64,000 nucleotides of DNA from Mycoplasma tullyi (GCF_014068355.1 NZ_CP059674.1:310001-374000), one strand, 5' to 3'. Positions 31,519 to 45,200 are shown, numbered from the stretch's first letter. The notes: generated from the sequence alone by a model not told the origin. A program made the numbers and translations.

Positions 31519-33297
31519 ATGATTAAAACAATGATAAGACTTAAACAAAATAAAAGTAAGTTGGGGCTGTTTGCCTCGTTATCAATGATGATTGGATCTG
31601 TAATCGGGGTCGGTATTTTTGTAAAAAATATCGGTGTGTTCCGAGCAACAGGCAATAATCCAACTTTAATCATCGCTGCGTGGGTACTTAGTGCAATTAT
31701 TACGCTATTATTAGCGCTTTCATTTATTGAAGTAAGTTCTACCGGAAGTTCTAAATTTGGGGTTTCTGGTTATTGTGATATTAGTTTAGGTAAAAAAGCG
31801 GGACGCTTTTTTAAGATCTCACAATCCCATTTTTATAACGGGATTATTGGTGTTGTGTTGTTTATGTATGCTGGTGAACTGTTTTTATCGATGGTCGATT
31901 CGAGCGGTTCGATGGGATTATTAAATGATCTAAATAATACATCACCACGTGCATCAATCTTATTAACAATTGGTATTGGTTTTGTTTTCTTTTTAATATT
32001 CTTAGCAATCAATTCATTATCACTAACTGCATCAAAAGCGTTTCAATCTGCTAGTGTGATCATTAAATTCTTGCCGATAATCATCATTACAATTGTTGGA
32101 ATTATTGCTGGTGCTAATAATTATGAAAAATCATTATTAAACCAAGCAACTGCTAGTACTACTACCAATCCGATGATTGATAATGCTAGATCATTTACCA
32201 CTATCTTGGTAGTTTTACCATCAATCTTATTCTCTTTTGACTCTTTCTTAGGTTTTACTTCAATTCAAGATAAGATGTTAAAACCACAAAAATACACTAA
32301 GATCATCTTATCAATTGGGGTGATTACAGTTTCAGTTGCTTATATCTTAATTACTCTAGGAATGATCTTTCTAGGTAATGGATTTGCTGTTGTAGCGATT
32401 AATAACGACTTATTAACAAAAGTGTTCGGGACTGATCCCCAAAGAGCTCAAGCAATCGCTTATGGATTCAGAGTTGCCTTTAATATCTTCTTATTAGTAT
32501 CTATTCTTGGTGTATCTAATGCGTTTATGATTGTAACGATTTCTAACCACCAAGGATTGATTAATGATGATTTAATCTTTGGTTCGAAATGATTAAAGAG
32601 AAGATTCAATCATAAGTTCAATACAGTATCTGAACAAGATAAGTTATATAACTTCAAATCACAAGCAATGGGGATTATCTCTTACTTGTTTATTGTTGTG
32701 ATCTTTGGAGCGATTATAGCAGCTATTAGTATTGGAATGGGAAATGACCGGATTGCTGATGGGATTACTAATTTCCCAACCTTATTCTTCTTTATTGTTT
32801 ATGCACTAATTCCGTTTGCTATCTTTATTAAACGTGTCAAAGTAATGCTTAAAAATAAAGATAAGTCATTAACTACCGAAGAAAAGAAAGAGTTGAGATT
32901 ATTAACTAAATCTCAAACGCTTGATGGCACTCAACAAGCTAGATTAAACCAATTAAAAGAAAAAGAAGCTAACTACATCCAACTATTTAAACTATCTGAA
33001 GAACACAAGATTACTAAGTTCTTTATGTTTATTGCTCCTGTTGCTTCAATCTTGGTGTTTATCATCTTTGCATATCAAGGAATCTGAGCATTTTTAATTG
33101 ACCCAATCATGACTTCAATTAAAGATCCTTCATCAACAACTGGTGCGTTCGGTGGATTCATTGATTCAGCAACTACAGTTGGTGGTAAAGGGTTACCAAA
33201 CTACATGTTAACTGTCATTTACTTTGGGTTATTAGCAATCTTCTTTTTCATTCCTTGAATTAATTCGTTCTTACAAAAACGTTATCCTAACGTTTAA
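31519..33297 (+). CDS. APC-family amino acid permease
   Basis: A 592-residue transporter with about four UGA Trp codons and 12 or more hydrophobic segments. The N-terminal SMMIGSVIGVGIFV is the APC-superfamily motif of the first helix, where the substrate's backbone binds. An unusual charged cytoplasmic insert (KNKDKSLTTEEKKELRLLTKSQ to KEKEANYIQLF) lies between late helices. The C-terminal helix ends FFFIPWINSFLQKRYPNV. The transported amino acid cannot be told. Several lengthier mycoplasma APC proteins have the same shape. Confidence 0.85.
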
Positions 33298-33354
33298 TCT
33301 ACCTAGAATTATGATCTAGTTAAAAAGTTGACTTTAGTATAATTATTAAAGAAT

Positions 33355-34410
33355 ATGAGTGACAAGATCGATCATAATTTAGACAATCAAACTTCATCAT
33401 TAGATCAATTATCTAAATGAGAAGCTTTTCTAGAAGGATATAAAAACTTCTATGGTTTTGATTTTGAATGATCGAAATACATTAAAGATTGCAAACTTTA
33501 TTATGGATATTTTAATATCCATAATTTCATTAAGACCTATGGTAAAGAATGTGAAGAAGACTTCAAAAGGTTTAAGCAATCAATTGCATTAAAAAAACAA
33601 GAAGAGATTAATAAAGAACAAGCTGAACAAGAGATCTCAAAAGAATTGTTTAATCTTTATGATCAGTTATTTTATGCTGATAGTTTAAGAAGTCGCTTAT
33701 TGATTAGTATTCTTAACCCTAGAAATCGTTATGAAAAACAAGAACTAAAACGTTCTTGAAAAAAAGCTAAAGCTAAAGGGTATAGTAAACTTGAATGAAT
33801 GAAATCATTATTAGATATTCCCTTTAGAAAAGGTGAAGAAGATCTTAATGATTATCAGTATGATCGTGATCAAGTTTATAAGATCTTAGATCAAATTAAA
33901 GAGTTAAAAAAGAACTATCTAAATAAACAGATCAAAGAAAAAGCTGATCGATTTTCGACAACTAAAATTAATGATTTCCAAGAAGATATTAATGAAGCTT
34001 CATTAGTTGTTGATTTTCATAATGATTTTGCAACCAAATTAAATGCAACTAAAAAACAAGAAGTTGTTCCCCAACTTGATTATCAAAACTACCAACAAGT
34101 AGTACAAGATTATCAAGAACCTAAAAAGGTTGAGACAGCTTTAACTAAGCCAGAAGAGCAAGTTAAAATAACTAACCCATTTAACGACCAATCTGAGATC
34201 AATAGAAGGTTGCAAAAAAAATTAGATCAAAAGATCCACGAGATGAAATTAACTTCATCTTTGCTAGATTCTGAGTTTAAAAAAGCTGAGCTAATTCGCA
34301 AACAAAACGAATTAGAGTATGAAAAAACTAAACAAGCTAGAGAAAATCTAACTAAAGAAATCGAAAATATTAATCAATCTTATACCCATAAAAAAGATAA
34401 TATCTTATAA
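33355..34410 (+). CDS. Coiled-coil protein of unknown function upstream of rpsU
   Basis: A 351-residue soluble protein with UGA Trp codons in the first 150 residues. The N-terminal region has aromatic-rich segments (WEAFLEGYKNFYGFDFEWSKY and YGYFNIHNFIKTYG) that recall a J-domain-free terminal-organelle protein, while residues 260-351 form a Gln/Lys/Glu-rich coiled coil (INRRLQKKLDQKIHEMK). I do not recognise the family. It ends 36 bases before rpsU and may share its transcript. Confidence 0.6.
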
Positions 34411-34446
34411 TATACGAGTGTCAATTTCAGAAAAGGAGGTAATTGT

Positions 34447-34629
34447 GTGCCAAAAATCGAAGTAAAAGATGGAGATCTTGAATTAGCGTTACGTAAATTC
34501 AAAAGAATCGCTAGCGAAACTAAGCGTTCATTCTTAAAACACGAATACCACCTTAGAAAAGGGATGAAAAGACGAGAAAAAGAAAAAGCAGCGCGTAAAC
34601 GTTTACAAAAAAAACACCGCATGTACTAG
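34447..34629 (+). CDS. rpsU: 30S ribosomal protein S21
   Basis: A 60-residue S21. The N-terminus PKIEVKDGDLELALRKFKRI and the Arg/Lys-rich tail are standard. The start is GTG, decided by a strong ribosome-binding site AAAGGAGG at the right distance. A terminator follows. Confidence 0.95.
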   Translation: MPKIEVKDGDLELALRKFKRIASETKRSFLKHEYHLRKGMKRREKEKAARKRLQKKHRMY

Positions 34630-34651
34630 TCTTTTATCCCATTCAAATATC

Positions 34652-34687
34652 AATAAGAAGTTTTATCCAAAACTTCTTATTTTTTTA
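34652..34687 (+). terminator. Terminator after rpsU
   Basis: Stem AATAAGAAGTTTT / AAAACTTCTTATT with an ATCC loop and T-run. Confidence 0.9.
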
Positions 34688-34708
34688 TGTAAAAGCTCTT
34701 ATAAACAT

Positions 34709-34741
34709 AAAAAAAAGACAAATAGCACTAAGCTATTTGTC
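34709..34741 (-). terminator. Terminator of tRNA-His
   Basis: On the minus strand, stem GACAAATAGC / GCTATTTGTC followed by eight U, about 20 bases past the tRNA 3' end. Confidence 0.88.
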
Positions 34742-34761
34742 ATAAGAGAATGATATATTAA

Positions 34762-34839
34762 TGGGGCGATTGACGGGATTTGAACCCGTGCATGCCTGAT
34801 TCACAGTCAGGTGCGTTAAACCGCTTCGCCACAACCGCC
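34762..34839 (-). tRNA. tRNA-His (GUG) with encoded G-1
   Basis: Minus-strand cloverleaf with CCA encoded. The anticodon loop CTGTGAA gives GTG. The gene encodes the extra G at -1 opposite C73, the identity element of tRNA-His, so no post-transcriptional addition is needed. It has its own terminator. Confidence 0.95.
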
Positions 34840-35008
34840 ATAAACACGAGTAATATTATACTACATAATATTTTTAATGCTTAATTTGTTAGTTTTTATT
34901 ATTAGTTATCTCTAGATCAGAACCTATCACTATCTACCCAAGATCAAAGATAAATGTTATAATTAGTTAATTAATAAATAACGCAAATATCAGTAATTAT
35001 TTTTGGGT

Positions 35009-37666
35009 ATGAAATTATTTAAAAAAGTATTCTTTGGTGCAAGCTTATTCGGGATTGGTATTGGTTCAGTCATGAGTGGATTGTATTTTTATCAAAGAGA
35101 CAACGCTCTAGATAAATTATCACCTTCATTACAAGCAAGTAATGAAGTGATCTCAGAACAAAATCTAAATGGTTATGATCCAAATAACCCTGATGCTTTT
35201 TTAAGAGAAAATATTGCTTTCAACAACCTTAATTTTAGTGATGAGAAGCAAGCCGCTTCACACTATTTAGCTGTTGAAAATAACTTTGTTGATCGCAAAC
35301 TATATATTGGTGATCGATTCCAAAAAGATCCAATGACTGGTGAGATCATCAGTACTGATGATTTAAAACCAATTACTGATCCAGTATACGCAAACAATGA
35401 ATATAAACCAGCTTATCTATTAAATGATAATAAGTACACTTCAGTGCAATCAGAAGCTGCCATTCAAAGAATCAAAGAACCTGAAAGATACATTAAAAGT
35501 GCTAATGGTTTAATCTATAGTCAAAATGAAGCTAATAATATTCCAGACCCTAAAACATTAAGTAATCAAAGTAATGCTTCAATTGATCAACAATTGTCTC
35601 GATTCTTTAAAGATATTTATTACTACCAATTTGAAGATGTAACTGGTAAAACTCCAAAAACAGTTGATATCAACCCTCTTAATCTAATTGATATCTTGAA
35701 AGTTAAGAACTTATCAGTTGATTCACTAAATCTAAATAATAGTCCATTTGATCTTAAGTTATACGAACTAAATAACAATAAGACCTTATACAACAAAGTT
35801 GATAATACTGCTTTATATAATAAGCAAACGATCTCAGATATTAGTACTAAGATCTATGGGATTATTACCGACTTTCTAGCAAGAGGTTTATACATCAACA
35901 TTAAGGGAACGATTAATGATAATAAGAAACCATTTACGATTTGATATGGTATTCCTTATTTATCAGTTCGTGCGACTCCTTCAATTGAATACCGTTTACC
36001 AAGTTATTTAACTTCAGATACTGAAAATATTAATAAGTACCAAGGGTTTAGTAATCTTGAATCATTTATTGATAGTATTCAAGCTTTTACAGATCCTGAT
36101 TCGTTTAGAAAAGTGTTCTCGACATTAACACCAATTAAATCTGCATTTAATAAAACGATTGCTAATAATTACAACGTTAATTTTGATCGTTTTTCACCAA
36201 AAGGATTATTTGGTGGTTATCAAAATAATGCGATTAATGCCACCGTTCACGGTGATCGTAACGGAATTGGTTGGTCAACTCAAGTTGGTAGTAATAACAA
36301 CGTTGGGATTTATTCAAAACCAGCTGCTAGATTTGCTAATATGACGATTAGTCTAAATGTTAGTCAAAACGGGATTCAAAACTATAAGGTTTCAGCTCAA
36401 CTAGTTAACCAATTAAAACAAAAACTAAGTGCAGCTATCCCTTCATCTAGTGCACAAAAAGATCAATTAATTGATCAATTAGTTAAAGCTGCTCAATCAG
36501 TATTAACTAAAAGAATCTTTAATGGTTTTGATATCAATTCAAATACTTCACGAAATGATATTAAGACTTACATGAATTCAGTAATTCTTAACCAATTAAA
36601 TTTACAACTAACTTCAGCACTAACTCAATCTGGTCAAACAATTAATGTCAATGCACAAAACGCATTACAAAACCTGGTTAATAATCTATTCTCATTAAAT
36701 GACACTATAAACTCTAAAGACAAGATGTTTGTAATCCAATACAATAATCAACCATTATTTGGAATTAACATCTTAAGTGATGAAAACTTAAAAACACTGT
36801 TTTTAGATAAATATAACTCTGAACCTACTAGTAGTGCGATCTCTATCTTAGCTGAAGCACTTAAGATGTACAAACGTCAGTTCCCTAATCGAATTAATAC
36901 TTTATTAGTTAACGTATCAAATTCAGTTGCTTATGACCCTAAATCAAAACAAGTAACATTAAAACCACTTAATGATGTAAACTTGTTTGTTAAATACAAT
37001 AGTGAAAACTTCAATTTAAATAATGTTTATCAACAACTAGGATTACCAGTAACTAGTAGACAAGTAAGAATCTTAAACGACGAAGCTGATAAATCAAATG
37101 CTAATGTTGATGCAAGTGGAATTATTGGACCAATTACTACCACATTATTTAGTTCATCTGAAAATGTTAATATTAAACATTTAGTAAATGTTTATGATGT
37201 CTTATTAGCGTGAAACAAAGACGGTACAATCAAACCAACTAGATTAGCTAAGATCTTTAATCAAACCGTTAATCCTTCAATTAGTAGTGCTAATCTAATT
37301 AAATTCCGTAGTCAGATCAAACCAGAGATTGCTAACGTTGCTCAAGAATCTAAAGATCTATTAGTATTAAGAAACTGATTAGGTGATATTATCTTTGAAG
37401 GTACTTATGATAAGAATAAGTGACCAACAGATGATGAGATTAAAAACATGACAGCAAGTGCTGCTAGTTTAATGCGAATCAACCCTTCAACTCGTTATTT
37501 ATATTCAAATAACCGCTTAACTCAAGTGAACAACTTACATCTGATTTATGAAATCAGATTAAAGAATACCACTAAGTTATTTGATAATTACCAAGACGCA
37601 TTTAATTACATCTGAAGAGTAATTAAAGTAAGTGCTACTAAGATTAATAACCAACCGGCAAATTAG
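35009..37666 (+). CDS. Large exported or membrane-anchored protein, family unknown
   Basis: An 885-residue protein with UGA Trp codons. The N-terminus KKVFFGASLFGIGIGSVMSGLYFY is a single hydrophobic anchor without a lipobox Cys, so it is probably a type II signal-anchor protein with the body outside. The body is Asn/Gln/Ser/Thr-rich with no enzyme motif. Segments such as KDIYYYQFEDVTGKTP and long amphipathic stretches (QLVNQLKQKLSAAIP) suggest a repetitive, possibly multidomain surface protein. I do not recognise the family. I chose ATG at 35009 over an upstream TTG. Its stop is 3 bases from that of the convergent trmB. Confidence 0.7.
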
Positions 37667-37668
37667 TT

Positions 37669-38310
37669 TTAGATAAACTTAAAGACAATCTTATTAATAT
37701 TCTTCTTTAAGTTGATAAAACGGTGTTCGTATTCAGTAATTACATTATCTTTTAATAAATCATCGTTAATATCAAGACTATGCAAGTCGTTGGTATAAGC
37801 GATGATTTTTATTTGCTCAAGACTGTTGATCATTTCAAGAGCATAACTAAATAATTGATCATTATCAGTCTTGAATTCGATTGTGCCATTGGGTTTTAGA
37901 ATTCTTTGGTATTTGTTTAAAAAAGCTTGATCAACTAAGCGTTTTTTAGCATGACGTTTTTTAGGTCACGGATCTGAAAAATTTAAGTAGATTTGATCAA
38001 AAGATGCTTGTGGAAATTGTTCATCGATTAATGCAAAATCACCGTTAATAATGAATAAATTGTTAAGTTGTTCAAGATTCTCACATTTGTTAATCATCTT
38101 CAAGATTACCGTAGCATTTTTTTCGATACCTAAGTAGTTGATATCAGAATTTGTTAAAGCTTTTTGATAAATAAAACCACCTTTACCTGAACCAATCTCA
38201 AGTGCATTAGTTTTATTAGGATCTAACTTATCTTTTAATTCATCAACACTAATAATATTCTTGGCTTTATTAATTTTTAAATGAGCATCTTTGATGTTTC
38301 TGATTCGCAT
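37669..38310 (-). CDS. trmB: tRNA (guanine-N7)-methyltransferase
   Basis: Makes m7G46 in the tRNA variable loop. It is 213 residues with UGA Trp in the diagnostic SDPWPKKRH motif. The SAM-binding site is LEIGSGKGGFIYQ, and NGTIEFKTDN completes the family pattern. It lies 5 bases after trmL on the same strand, two tRNA-modifying genes in one transcript. Confidence 0.92.
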
Positions 38311-38315
38311 ATGTT

Positions 38316-38807
38316 TTATTTAATGTTTTTAAATTGATTTTGTCGACTTAGTTCATATAAAGCACAGATAACACTGTTTGCTAGATTGAAACTTCTGATT
38401 GCACTGTGCATTGGGATTTTTACTAAATTTTCACGGTATTTATTTAATAAATCATCCGGTAAACCATTAGTTTCCTGACCAAAGATTAAATAGATATTCT
38501 TATCTTGATCTAAGTATTTCTTGAAATCGATGTTTGATAAATAATTATCAGCTTTTTTAGTAAATAAAAATAAATTGTCATCAATCTGATTTTTCACAAT
38601 AAACTCGTCAAAATCAGCATATTGTATTAAATTAAGATGATCCCAATAATCTAAACCAGCTCGTTTAAATCGTTCATCCGTAATAAAAAAACCAAACGGA
38701 TGAATCAGATGTAAAGTTGCATCAAATCCAACACAACTTCTTGCGATATTTCCAGCATTTCTTGGATCTTGTGGTTGGTACAAAACCACATTAATTTTTG
38801 ATGACAT
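38316..38807 (-). CDS. trmL: tRNA (cytidine/uridine-2'-O)-methyltransferase, SpoU/TrmL type
   Basis: A 163-residue SPOUT enzyme methylating the wobble nucleotide ribose. Motifs: VLYQPQDPRNAGNIAR at the N-terminus, LIFGQETNGLPDDLL, and the knotted C-terminal IPMHSAIRSFNLANSVICALYE. It heads the leftward trmL-trmB pair, divergent from ileS. Confidence 0.92.
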   Translation of the reverse strand: MSSKINVVLYQPQDPRNAGNIARSCVGFDATLHLIHPFGFFITDERFKRAGLDYWDHLNLIQYADFDEFIVKNQIDDNLFLFTKKADNYLSNIDFKKYLDQDKNIYLIFGQETNGLPDDLLNKYRENLVKIPMHSAIRSFNLANSVICALYELSRQNQFKNIK

Positions 38808-38895
38808 GGCGATATAATTTTAACTATTAAAATTTATTAAATTTAAAATAATACCGCTTTTTACTATTAACAATAAAAACGAATTAATCCTGGTT

Positions 38896-41589
38896 ATGAA
38901 TAAAAATTATAAAGATACATTATTAATGCCTTCAACTAGTTTTGAAATGAAGGCAAATTTAGCAACAAAAGAAAGTAAGATCCAACAAAAGTGGTTAGAT
39001 GATAATATTTATCAACTACGCTTAGAAAAAAATAAAAATAACGAACAAAAGATCTTACACGATGGACCTCCTTATGCTAATGGAGATATTCATGTTGGTC
39101 ATACGATGAATAAGATCTTAAAAGATGTGATCGTTCGTAGATGATTAATGCAAGGATATTACAGTCCGTTTATTTTAGGATGAGACACGCATGGTTTACC
39201 AATCGAACATGCTGTGCAATCAAAACTAGGACAAAAAGAATTCTTTAACTTATCAGTTCTTGAACGAATTGAGGTTTGTCGTGATTTTGCTAGTAACCAG
39301 GTGCAAAAACAAAAAGAACAATTCTCAAGTCTAGGATTGGTAACCGATTTTAAGGTTTGTTATCACACGTACGATAAGCAATATGAAATTGATCAATTAA
39401 AGGTGTTTGCCAAAATGATCAATGAAGGTTTGGTGTACCAAGATTACAAACCCATTTATTGATCTTGATCATCTAAATCAGTTCTATCAGATGCTGAGAT
39501 TGAATATAAAGAAACTAAAAGTCCAAGTATTTATGTGACTTTTAAAACTTTAGATAACGAAGTAATTGGTAAAGATGTTAATTTAGTAATTTGGACAACA
39601 ACTCCTTGAACTTTACCGTCAAATTTAGCAATTTCTGTTCATCCTGAACTTGAATATAAATTGTTCGAAGTTAACGATCAGAAGTATTTAGTAGGTTCAA
39701 ATTTATACGAACAATTAATAGCTAAATTTAATTTCGAAAATCCAAAAGTTATCAAAACACTTAAAGGAAGTGAACTAGATAAAATTAAATACCAACACTG
39801 TTTATATGATCAAATAACAGGTATCGTTGTTTTGGGTGACCATGTTAGTGATTCAGATGGTACAGGTTTAGTTCATACAGCTCCTGGGTTTGGTCTTGAA
39901 GACTTCATCGTATGTAAGAAGTACGGAATCGATGCTTATGTACCAATTAATGGCGATGGGTGTTTTGATGAAACAGTTCATGATCCTGAACTAGTTGGTG
40001 TTTTTTATGATGATGCTAATAAACTAATCACTAAAAAACTAGAAGATAAAAAGTGTTTATTATTATTAAACTTCATTAACCACCAAGCAGCACACGATTG
40101 AAGATCTAAAAAACCTGTAATCTATCGTGCAACAAAGCAATGATTCATTAACATTAAGTCAATTAAAGATCAATTAGTAGAAAATATTAACAACGTTAAA
40201 TATCCTAATGAACGTTATGCAAAAAGAATGTTAAGCATGGTTGCTGAACGTTCAGATTGATGTATTTCGCGTCAAAGAACTTGAGGGTTACCAATCCCGA
40301 TTATCTTTGATGAAAATCATGAACCAATTCTTGATAAAGAATTAATTGATAATACATTAAGAATTATGGAAGCTGAAGGTATCAAAGCATGATACGAACA
40401 CGATGCCAAGTATTTCTTAACTAACAAATACGACCCTAGAAAAACCTATTATAAAGAATCTGACATTCTTGATGTTTGATTTGATTCTGGTACTTCATTT
40501 AATGTTTTAAAAGAAAACGGTATTAAAGATAAAGCAACAATCTACTTCGAAGGAAGTGACCAATACCGTGGTTGATTCAACTCAAGTATGATTTGTGCAA
40601 CCGTTCTTAATAAAACCGCTCCATATAAAGAATTAATCTCTCACGGATTTACTCTTGATGAAAAAGGGATGAAGATGTCTAAGTCTCAAGGTAATGTAAT
40701 TAATCCTTTAACAATTATTAATAATAAAGGTGCTGATATCTTAAGACTGTGAGCCGCATCAATTGATTACTCAAACGATCACAGAATTGGTAATCAGATC
40801 ATTGAACAAAATAGCGAAATTTACCGCAAAATTCGCAATAGTTTATTTAGATATATCTTAGGAAATCTAAATGATTTTGATTTCAAACCATTAGATCAAT
40901 ATCAACTAAGTTTAGCTGATTTATTAACAATCAATCATGTTAATAAATCATTTAAAAAGATTGATCAAGCTTATTTAAATTATGACTATCTAGAGATCAC
41001 TAAAGAAGTTAATCAGATGGTAGTTGAACTTTCATCTTGATACTTTGAATTAATTAAAGATAGTTTATACTGTAACGATAAAAATGATCCGACTAGAAAA
41101 GCAATTCAAGCTACTTTAAACTACATTTTTATTAACTCATTATTTAGAATTGCCCCAATTTTAGTACATACTGCTGAAGAAGCTTATTCACACTACCAAG
41201 CTCCTAATAAAGAAAAATCAGTTTATCTAATTGATACACCAGCTTTATTTGAAGTTAAAACTGATTTAGATCTTGACGGATTAACTACTGAGTTTAACAA
41301 ACTAAAAGACGATGTTTATGCACAGATCGAAAAACTAAGAAAAGACAAAGTACTAGCTAAATCTAATGAAGCTGTAGTGTATCTATCTAAGCAATATTTA
41401 GAGATTAATAAACATCTAGTTAAAAATCTAAAAACATGATTAAATGTTGCTGAAGTATATTTCACAAAAAATGATGAAATTACCGTAGAAAAAACCGATT
41501 TTGCTAAATGTTTAAGATGTTGGAATTACTTTAAAGAATTAAGTAATGACAACAACGAAGTTTGTGAAAGATGCAGTAAATTAGTTTAG
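38896..41589 (+). CDS. ileS: Isoleucyl-tRNA synthetase
   Basis: An 897-residue class I synthetase with about 18 UGA Trp codons, so it looks fragmented in the standard code. HIGH motif: [25 protein letters not shown]. The editing domain shows WTTTPWTLPSNLA. The C-terminus has a zinc-binding CLRCW...CERC pattern, typical of bacterial IleRS. No T-box leader is seen in the 90 bases upstream. Its TAG stop abuts the ATG of the flavodoxin gene. Confidence 0.97.
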
Positions 41590-42102
41590 ATGAAAAAGAT
41601 TGTAATTGTTTATGGCACTAATCTTGGTACAACTGAATTAATTGCCAAGAAGATTGAAGCAGAGATCAAATATCCCACAACTTTAATTGATGTAACTAAA
41701 ACCAACGTTGATTTCATTAACGAGTTTGATGTCATTATTTTTGGAACATCAACTTGAGGAACTGGTGATATCTTGGATGTTTGACTAGAGTTTGATTTCA
41801 AGCGCTTGCAGGTTGAAAACAAGACGTTCTTGCTGTTTGGTTGTGGAGATTGTCAAACTTATCCTTACACGTTTTGTGATGGGATGGGAAGATTGTTTGA
41901 CATCTTAAATCGCAAAAAAGCAAATATTATCGGTTCAACTGATATCAAAGAATACGAATACGACTTTGAAGAATCAAGAGCGCTTTATAAAAACAAGGTA
42001 GTTGGATTAATGATCGATCAGGATTCTCAACCAGAAAAAACCGACTTTAGAATCAAGAAATGAACCACTTGAATTAACGAAATGTTAAGCAAAATATTAT
42101 AA
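41590..42102 (+). CDS. fld: Flavodoxin
   Basis: A 170-residue FMN electron carrier. The phosphate-binding loop is VYGTNLGTTELIAKK at the N-terminus, and the flavin-stacking loops are FGTSTWGTGD (Trp from UGA) and FGCGDCQTYPYTFCDG. The length fits long-chain flavodoxins. It starts immediately after the ileS stop. Flavodoxin can feed electrons to IspG, which is also in this window; that link is inference. Confidence 0.93.
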
Positions 42103-42145
42103 TTTTTCTTCTTTATTATTTGCAAATATCAAACTTTAAATTTGT

Positions 42146-42151
42146 TATAAT
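42146..42151 (+). promoter_or_regulatory. Probable -10 box of the cytadherence operon
   Basis: TATAAT preceded by TG at the extended -10 position, 109 bases before the P65-like ATG, with TTGCAA about 20 bases further up. The 157-base gap contains no terminator, so readthrough from ileS-fld is possible. Confidence 0.5.
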
Positions 42152-42259
42152 ATTTTATGATAATGGACACAACTCTGATTTTTCATTATTTCAGAAGGTT
42201 TTACCATATATCTAGAATATTATTTTTATTACAGCTAAAATTGCAATTGGCGAATTATA

Positions 42260-45200
42260 ATGGATAACAATCAAAACAATTTTAATCAACCTGGAGCATT
42301 AGTATCATATGGTTATGATGCTAATGGTAATCCAGTAAGTGATCCTTCATTAGCGGTATACGACGCTAATGGGATGTTAATTAATCAAAACCAGTACGAT
42401 CAAAATCAACAGCCACAACAATACGATCAATACGGTAATCCTGTTGGAATGTTGTCTGGTAATACTTATTCTCAAGAAAACGATCCTTATTACCAACAAT
42501 ACAACCAACAACAAAACCAACAGCCACAACAATACGATGAGTATGGTAATCCGGTTGGAATGTTACCTGGATCTGCTGGCAATCAAGGGAATAATCCAAA
42601 CCAACCTCAATATGATCAGTACGGTAATCCAGTAGGTATGCTACCTGGTGGTAATGCGAACGATCAACAAGGTTATGATCAAAACCAAGTGCAATACGAT
42701 GAATACGGTAATCCTGTAGGAATGTTACCGGGAGCTGCTAACAATCAAGCAAATAATCCAAACCAAGTGCAATATGATGAGTATGGTAATCCTGTAGGAA
42801 TGCTTCCAGGAACTGCCAATAATCAAGCTAATCCAAACCAGCCACAATACGACGAATACGGTAATCCAGTTGGTATGCTTCCAGGTGGAGCTAACAACCA
42901 AGCAAATAATCCAGAGCAAGTGCAATATGATCAGTATGGCAATCCAGTAGGAATGCTACCTGGTGGTAATACAAATAATCAAGGAAATAGTCAAAACCAA
43001 ATGCAATACGATGAATACGGTAACCCGATTGGAATGTTACCAGGTGGTAACGCCAACGATCAAAGTTATGATCCAAACCAAATGCAATATGATCAGTATG
43101 GTAATCCAGTAGGTATGCTACCTGGTGGTAATGCGAATAATCAAGGAAACAATCAAAACCAAATGCAGTACGATGAATACGGTAACCCGATTGGAATGCT
43201 TCCAGGAGGAGCTAACAATCAAGGAAATAATCCAAACCAACCACAATACGATCAATATGGTAACCCTGTAGGGATGCTTCCAGGTGGAAGTAATGATCAA
43301 GGTTATGGTCAAGACCAAATGCAATACGATCAATATGGTAATCCAGTAGGAATGTTACCTGGTGGAGCTAACAACCAAGGTTATGACCAAAATCAAGTTC
43401 AGTATGATGAATATGGTAATCCTGTGGGAATGCTTCCAGGAGCAGCAAACAACCAAGGTTATGGTCAAGATCAAATGCAATATGATCAATATGGTAATCC
43501 AGTAGGTATGTTACCAGGTGGAAACAATGATCAAGGTTATGACCAAAACCAAGTTCAATACGATGAATACGGTAATCCTGTAGGAATGTTACCAGCTGCT
43601 AATGCAAACGATCAAGGATATGGTCAAGACCAAATGCAATATGATGATTATGTTGATCCATCAGCTAATTATGATCAAAACCAACAATACGATCAAAACC
43701 AATACGACCAAAACCAACAATATGGTCAAAATGATCAATACGACCAAGGTTATGATCAAAATCAAATGCAATATGATCAATATGATCAACTAAATAACCA
43801 ACAAGATCTTGTTGATCCAAATTATCAACAAGAACAACAAGTTGAACAAAACGAAGAACCAGAATACGAAAAAGATTTAAGAGAGTTCTTAAACGATAAC
43901 ACTGGTACTGAATTAGTTTCTTATTACGACGAAGAAGAAGATGAAAGAAGAGCTCGTAATAAGAAAAAACAACGTCAAGCAGCTCAAGCTAGAGGATTAT
44001 TACCTGAACTTGCTACAGTTAACCAACCTGACCAAACACCAGTTACGCCTCGTGTAGAAGCTTCTGCTAATACTCCATCTTCATATGAAGAAAATGAAGA
44101 ATTATCAACTGACGAACTAGCGGATGATGACATCAGTCTAAGTCAACCTCAAATCGTTAATCAAAGTGCAAGTAGTGTTGTTGCTAATGAAGAAAACGAT
44201 GATGAAGAAGATGATGTTATTAATATTCCAATTGAAGATATTGAATCTGCTTTATTACCTAAATTTGAAGAAATTCAAAAAGAGATTCTAAAGAACAATA
44301 TGGAAGAAATCCAAAAAGTTAAGTTAGAAGCTGCGGAGAACTTTAAAGTGTTACAACGTGCCAATGAAGAATTACGATCTAGTAATGAAGAATTAAAATC
44401 AAGTAATAACGAATTAAAAACAACAAACCTACAATTAAAATCATCTAATGAAGCCTTAGAAGATTCGAATAAACGAATTGAAAGTCAATTAGAAGCATTA
44501 CTAAGTAGTGTTAATGACATTAAATCTAGAAATAACGAACCTAGTCAAGAAGAAGTTGACTCTAGATCTAAATTAGAACAACGTCTAGAAGAATTAGCTT
44601 ACAAACTTGAACAAACTAAAGAAATCATTGATGAAACTAGTGAAAACTCAAGAGTAAGTTTCCAACAATCATTTGAACAATCAAAAGATCAGTTGATTGA
44701 AAACTTCGAAAAGAAGATTGAACTATTAACTGACAAGTTAAACCAAACTCAAGAATCGTTCAATGAAAAACTAAGTCAAACACAAGAATCATTCAATCAA
44801 AACCAAGAAGCAAAACAACAACAAGAAAAAGAATTTGCGCAAAAGATTGAACGTATTATTGAACAAACAATCGAACAAACCAAAGAAGCGATCGAACAAA
44901 CTAAAGAAGCTAACGATTCATTACAAAACCGTCTTAAGGAATCATCACTTAATATTGAAAGCAAACTTGAAAACAAGTTTGAATCATTTGCTGATAAGTT
45001 AACTGAAATTACCAGTAAGAAGATCAGTGAAAAGATGTCTGAACAACAAGCATCTAAAAAAGAAGAGATCGACAGCTTACAAAACTCATTCCAAAAAGCG
45101 TTATCTGAAGTTGTATCTAAAGTTGAAAGTTATGCAAATATCTCTCAACAACAATCTCAACACTTAAACCAAACATTGTCTTATCACCAACAACAAATTA

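Noticed and set aside
38896-41589. ileS and other long genes as pseudogenes with many stops
   Set aside because: All interruptions are UGA, read as Trp, and conserved Trp positions (for example PWTLP) coincide with them.
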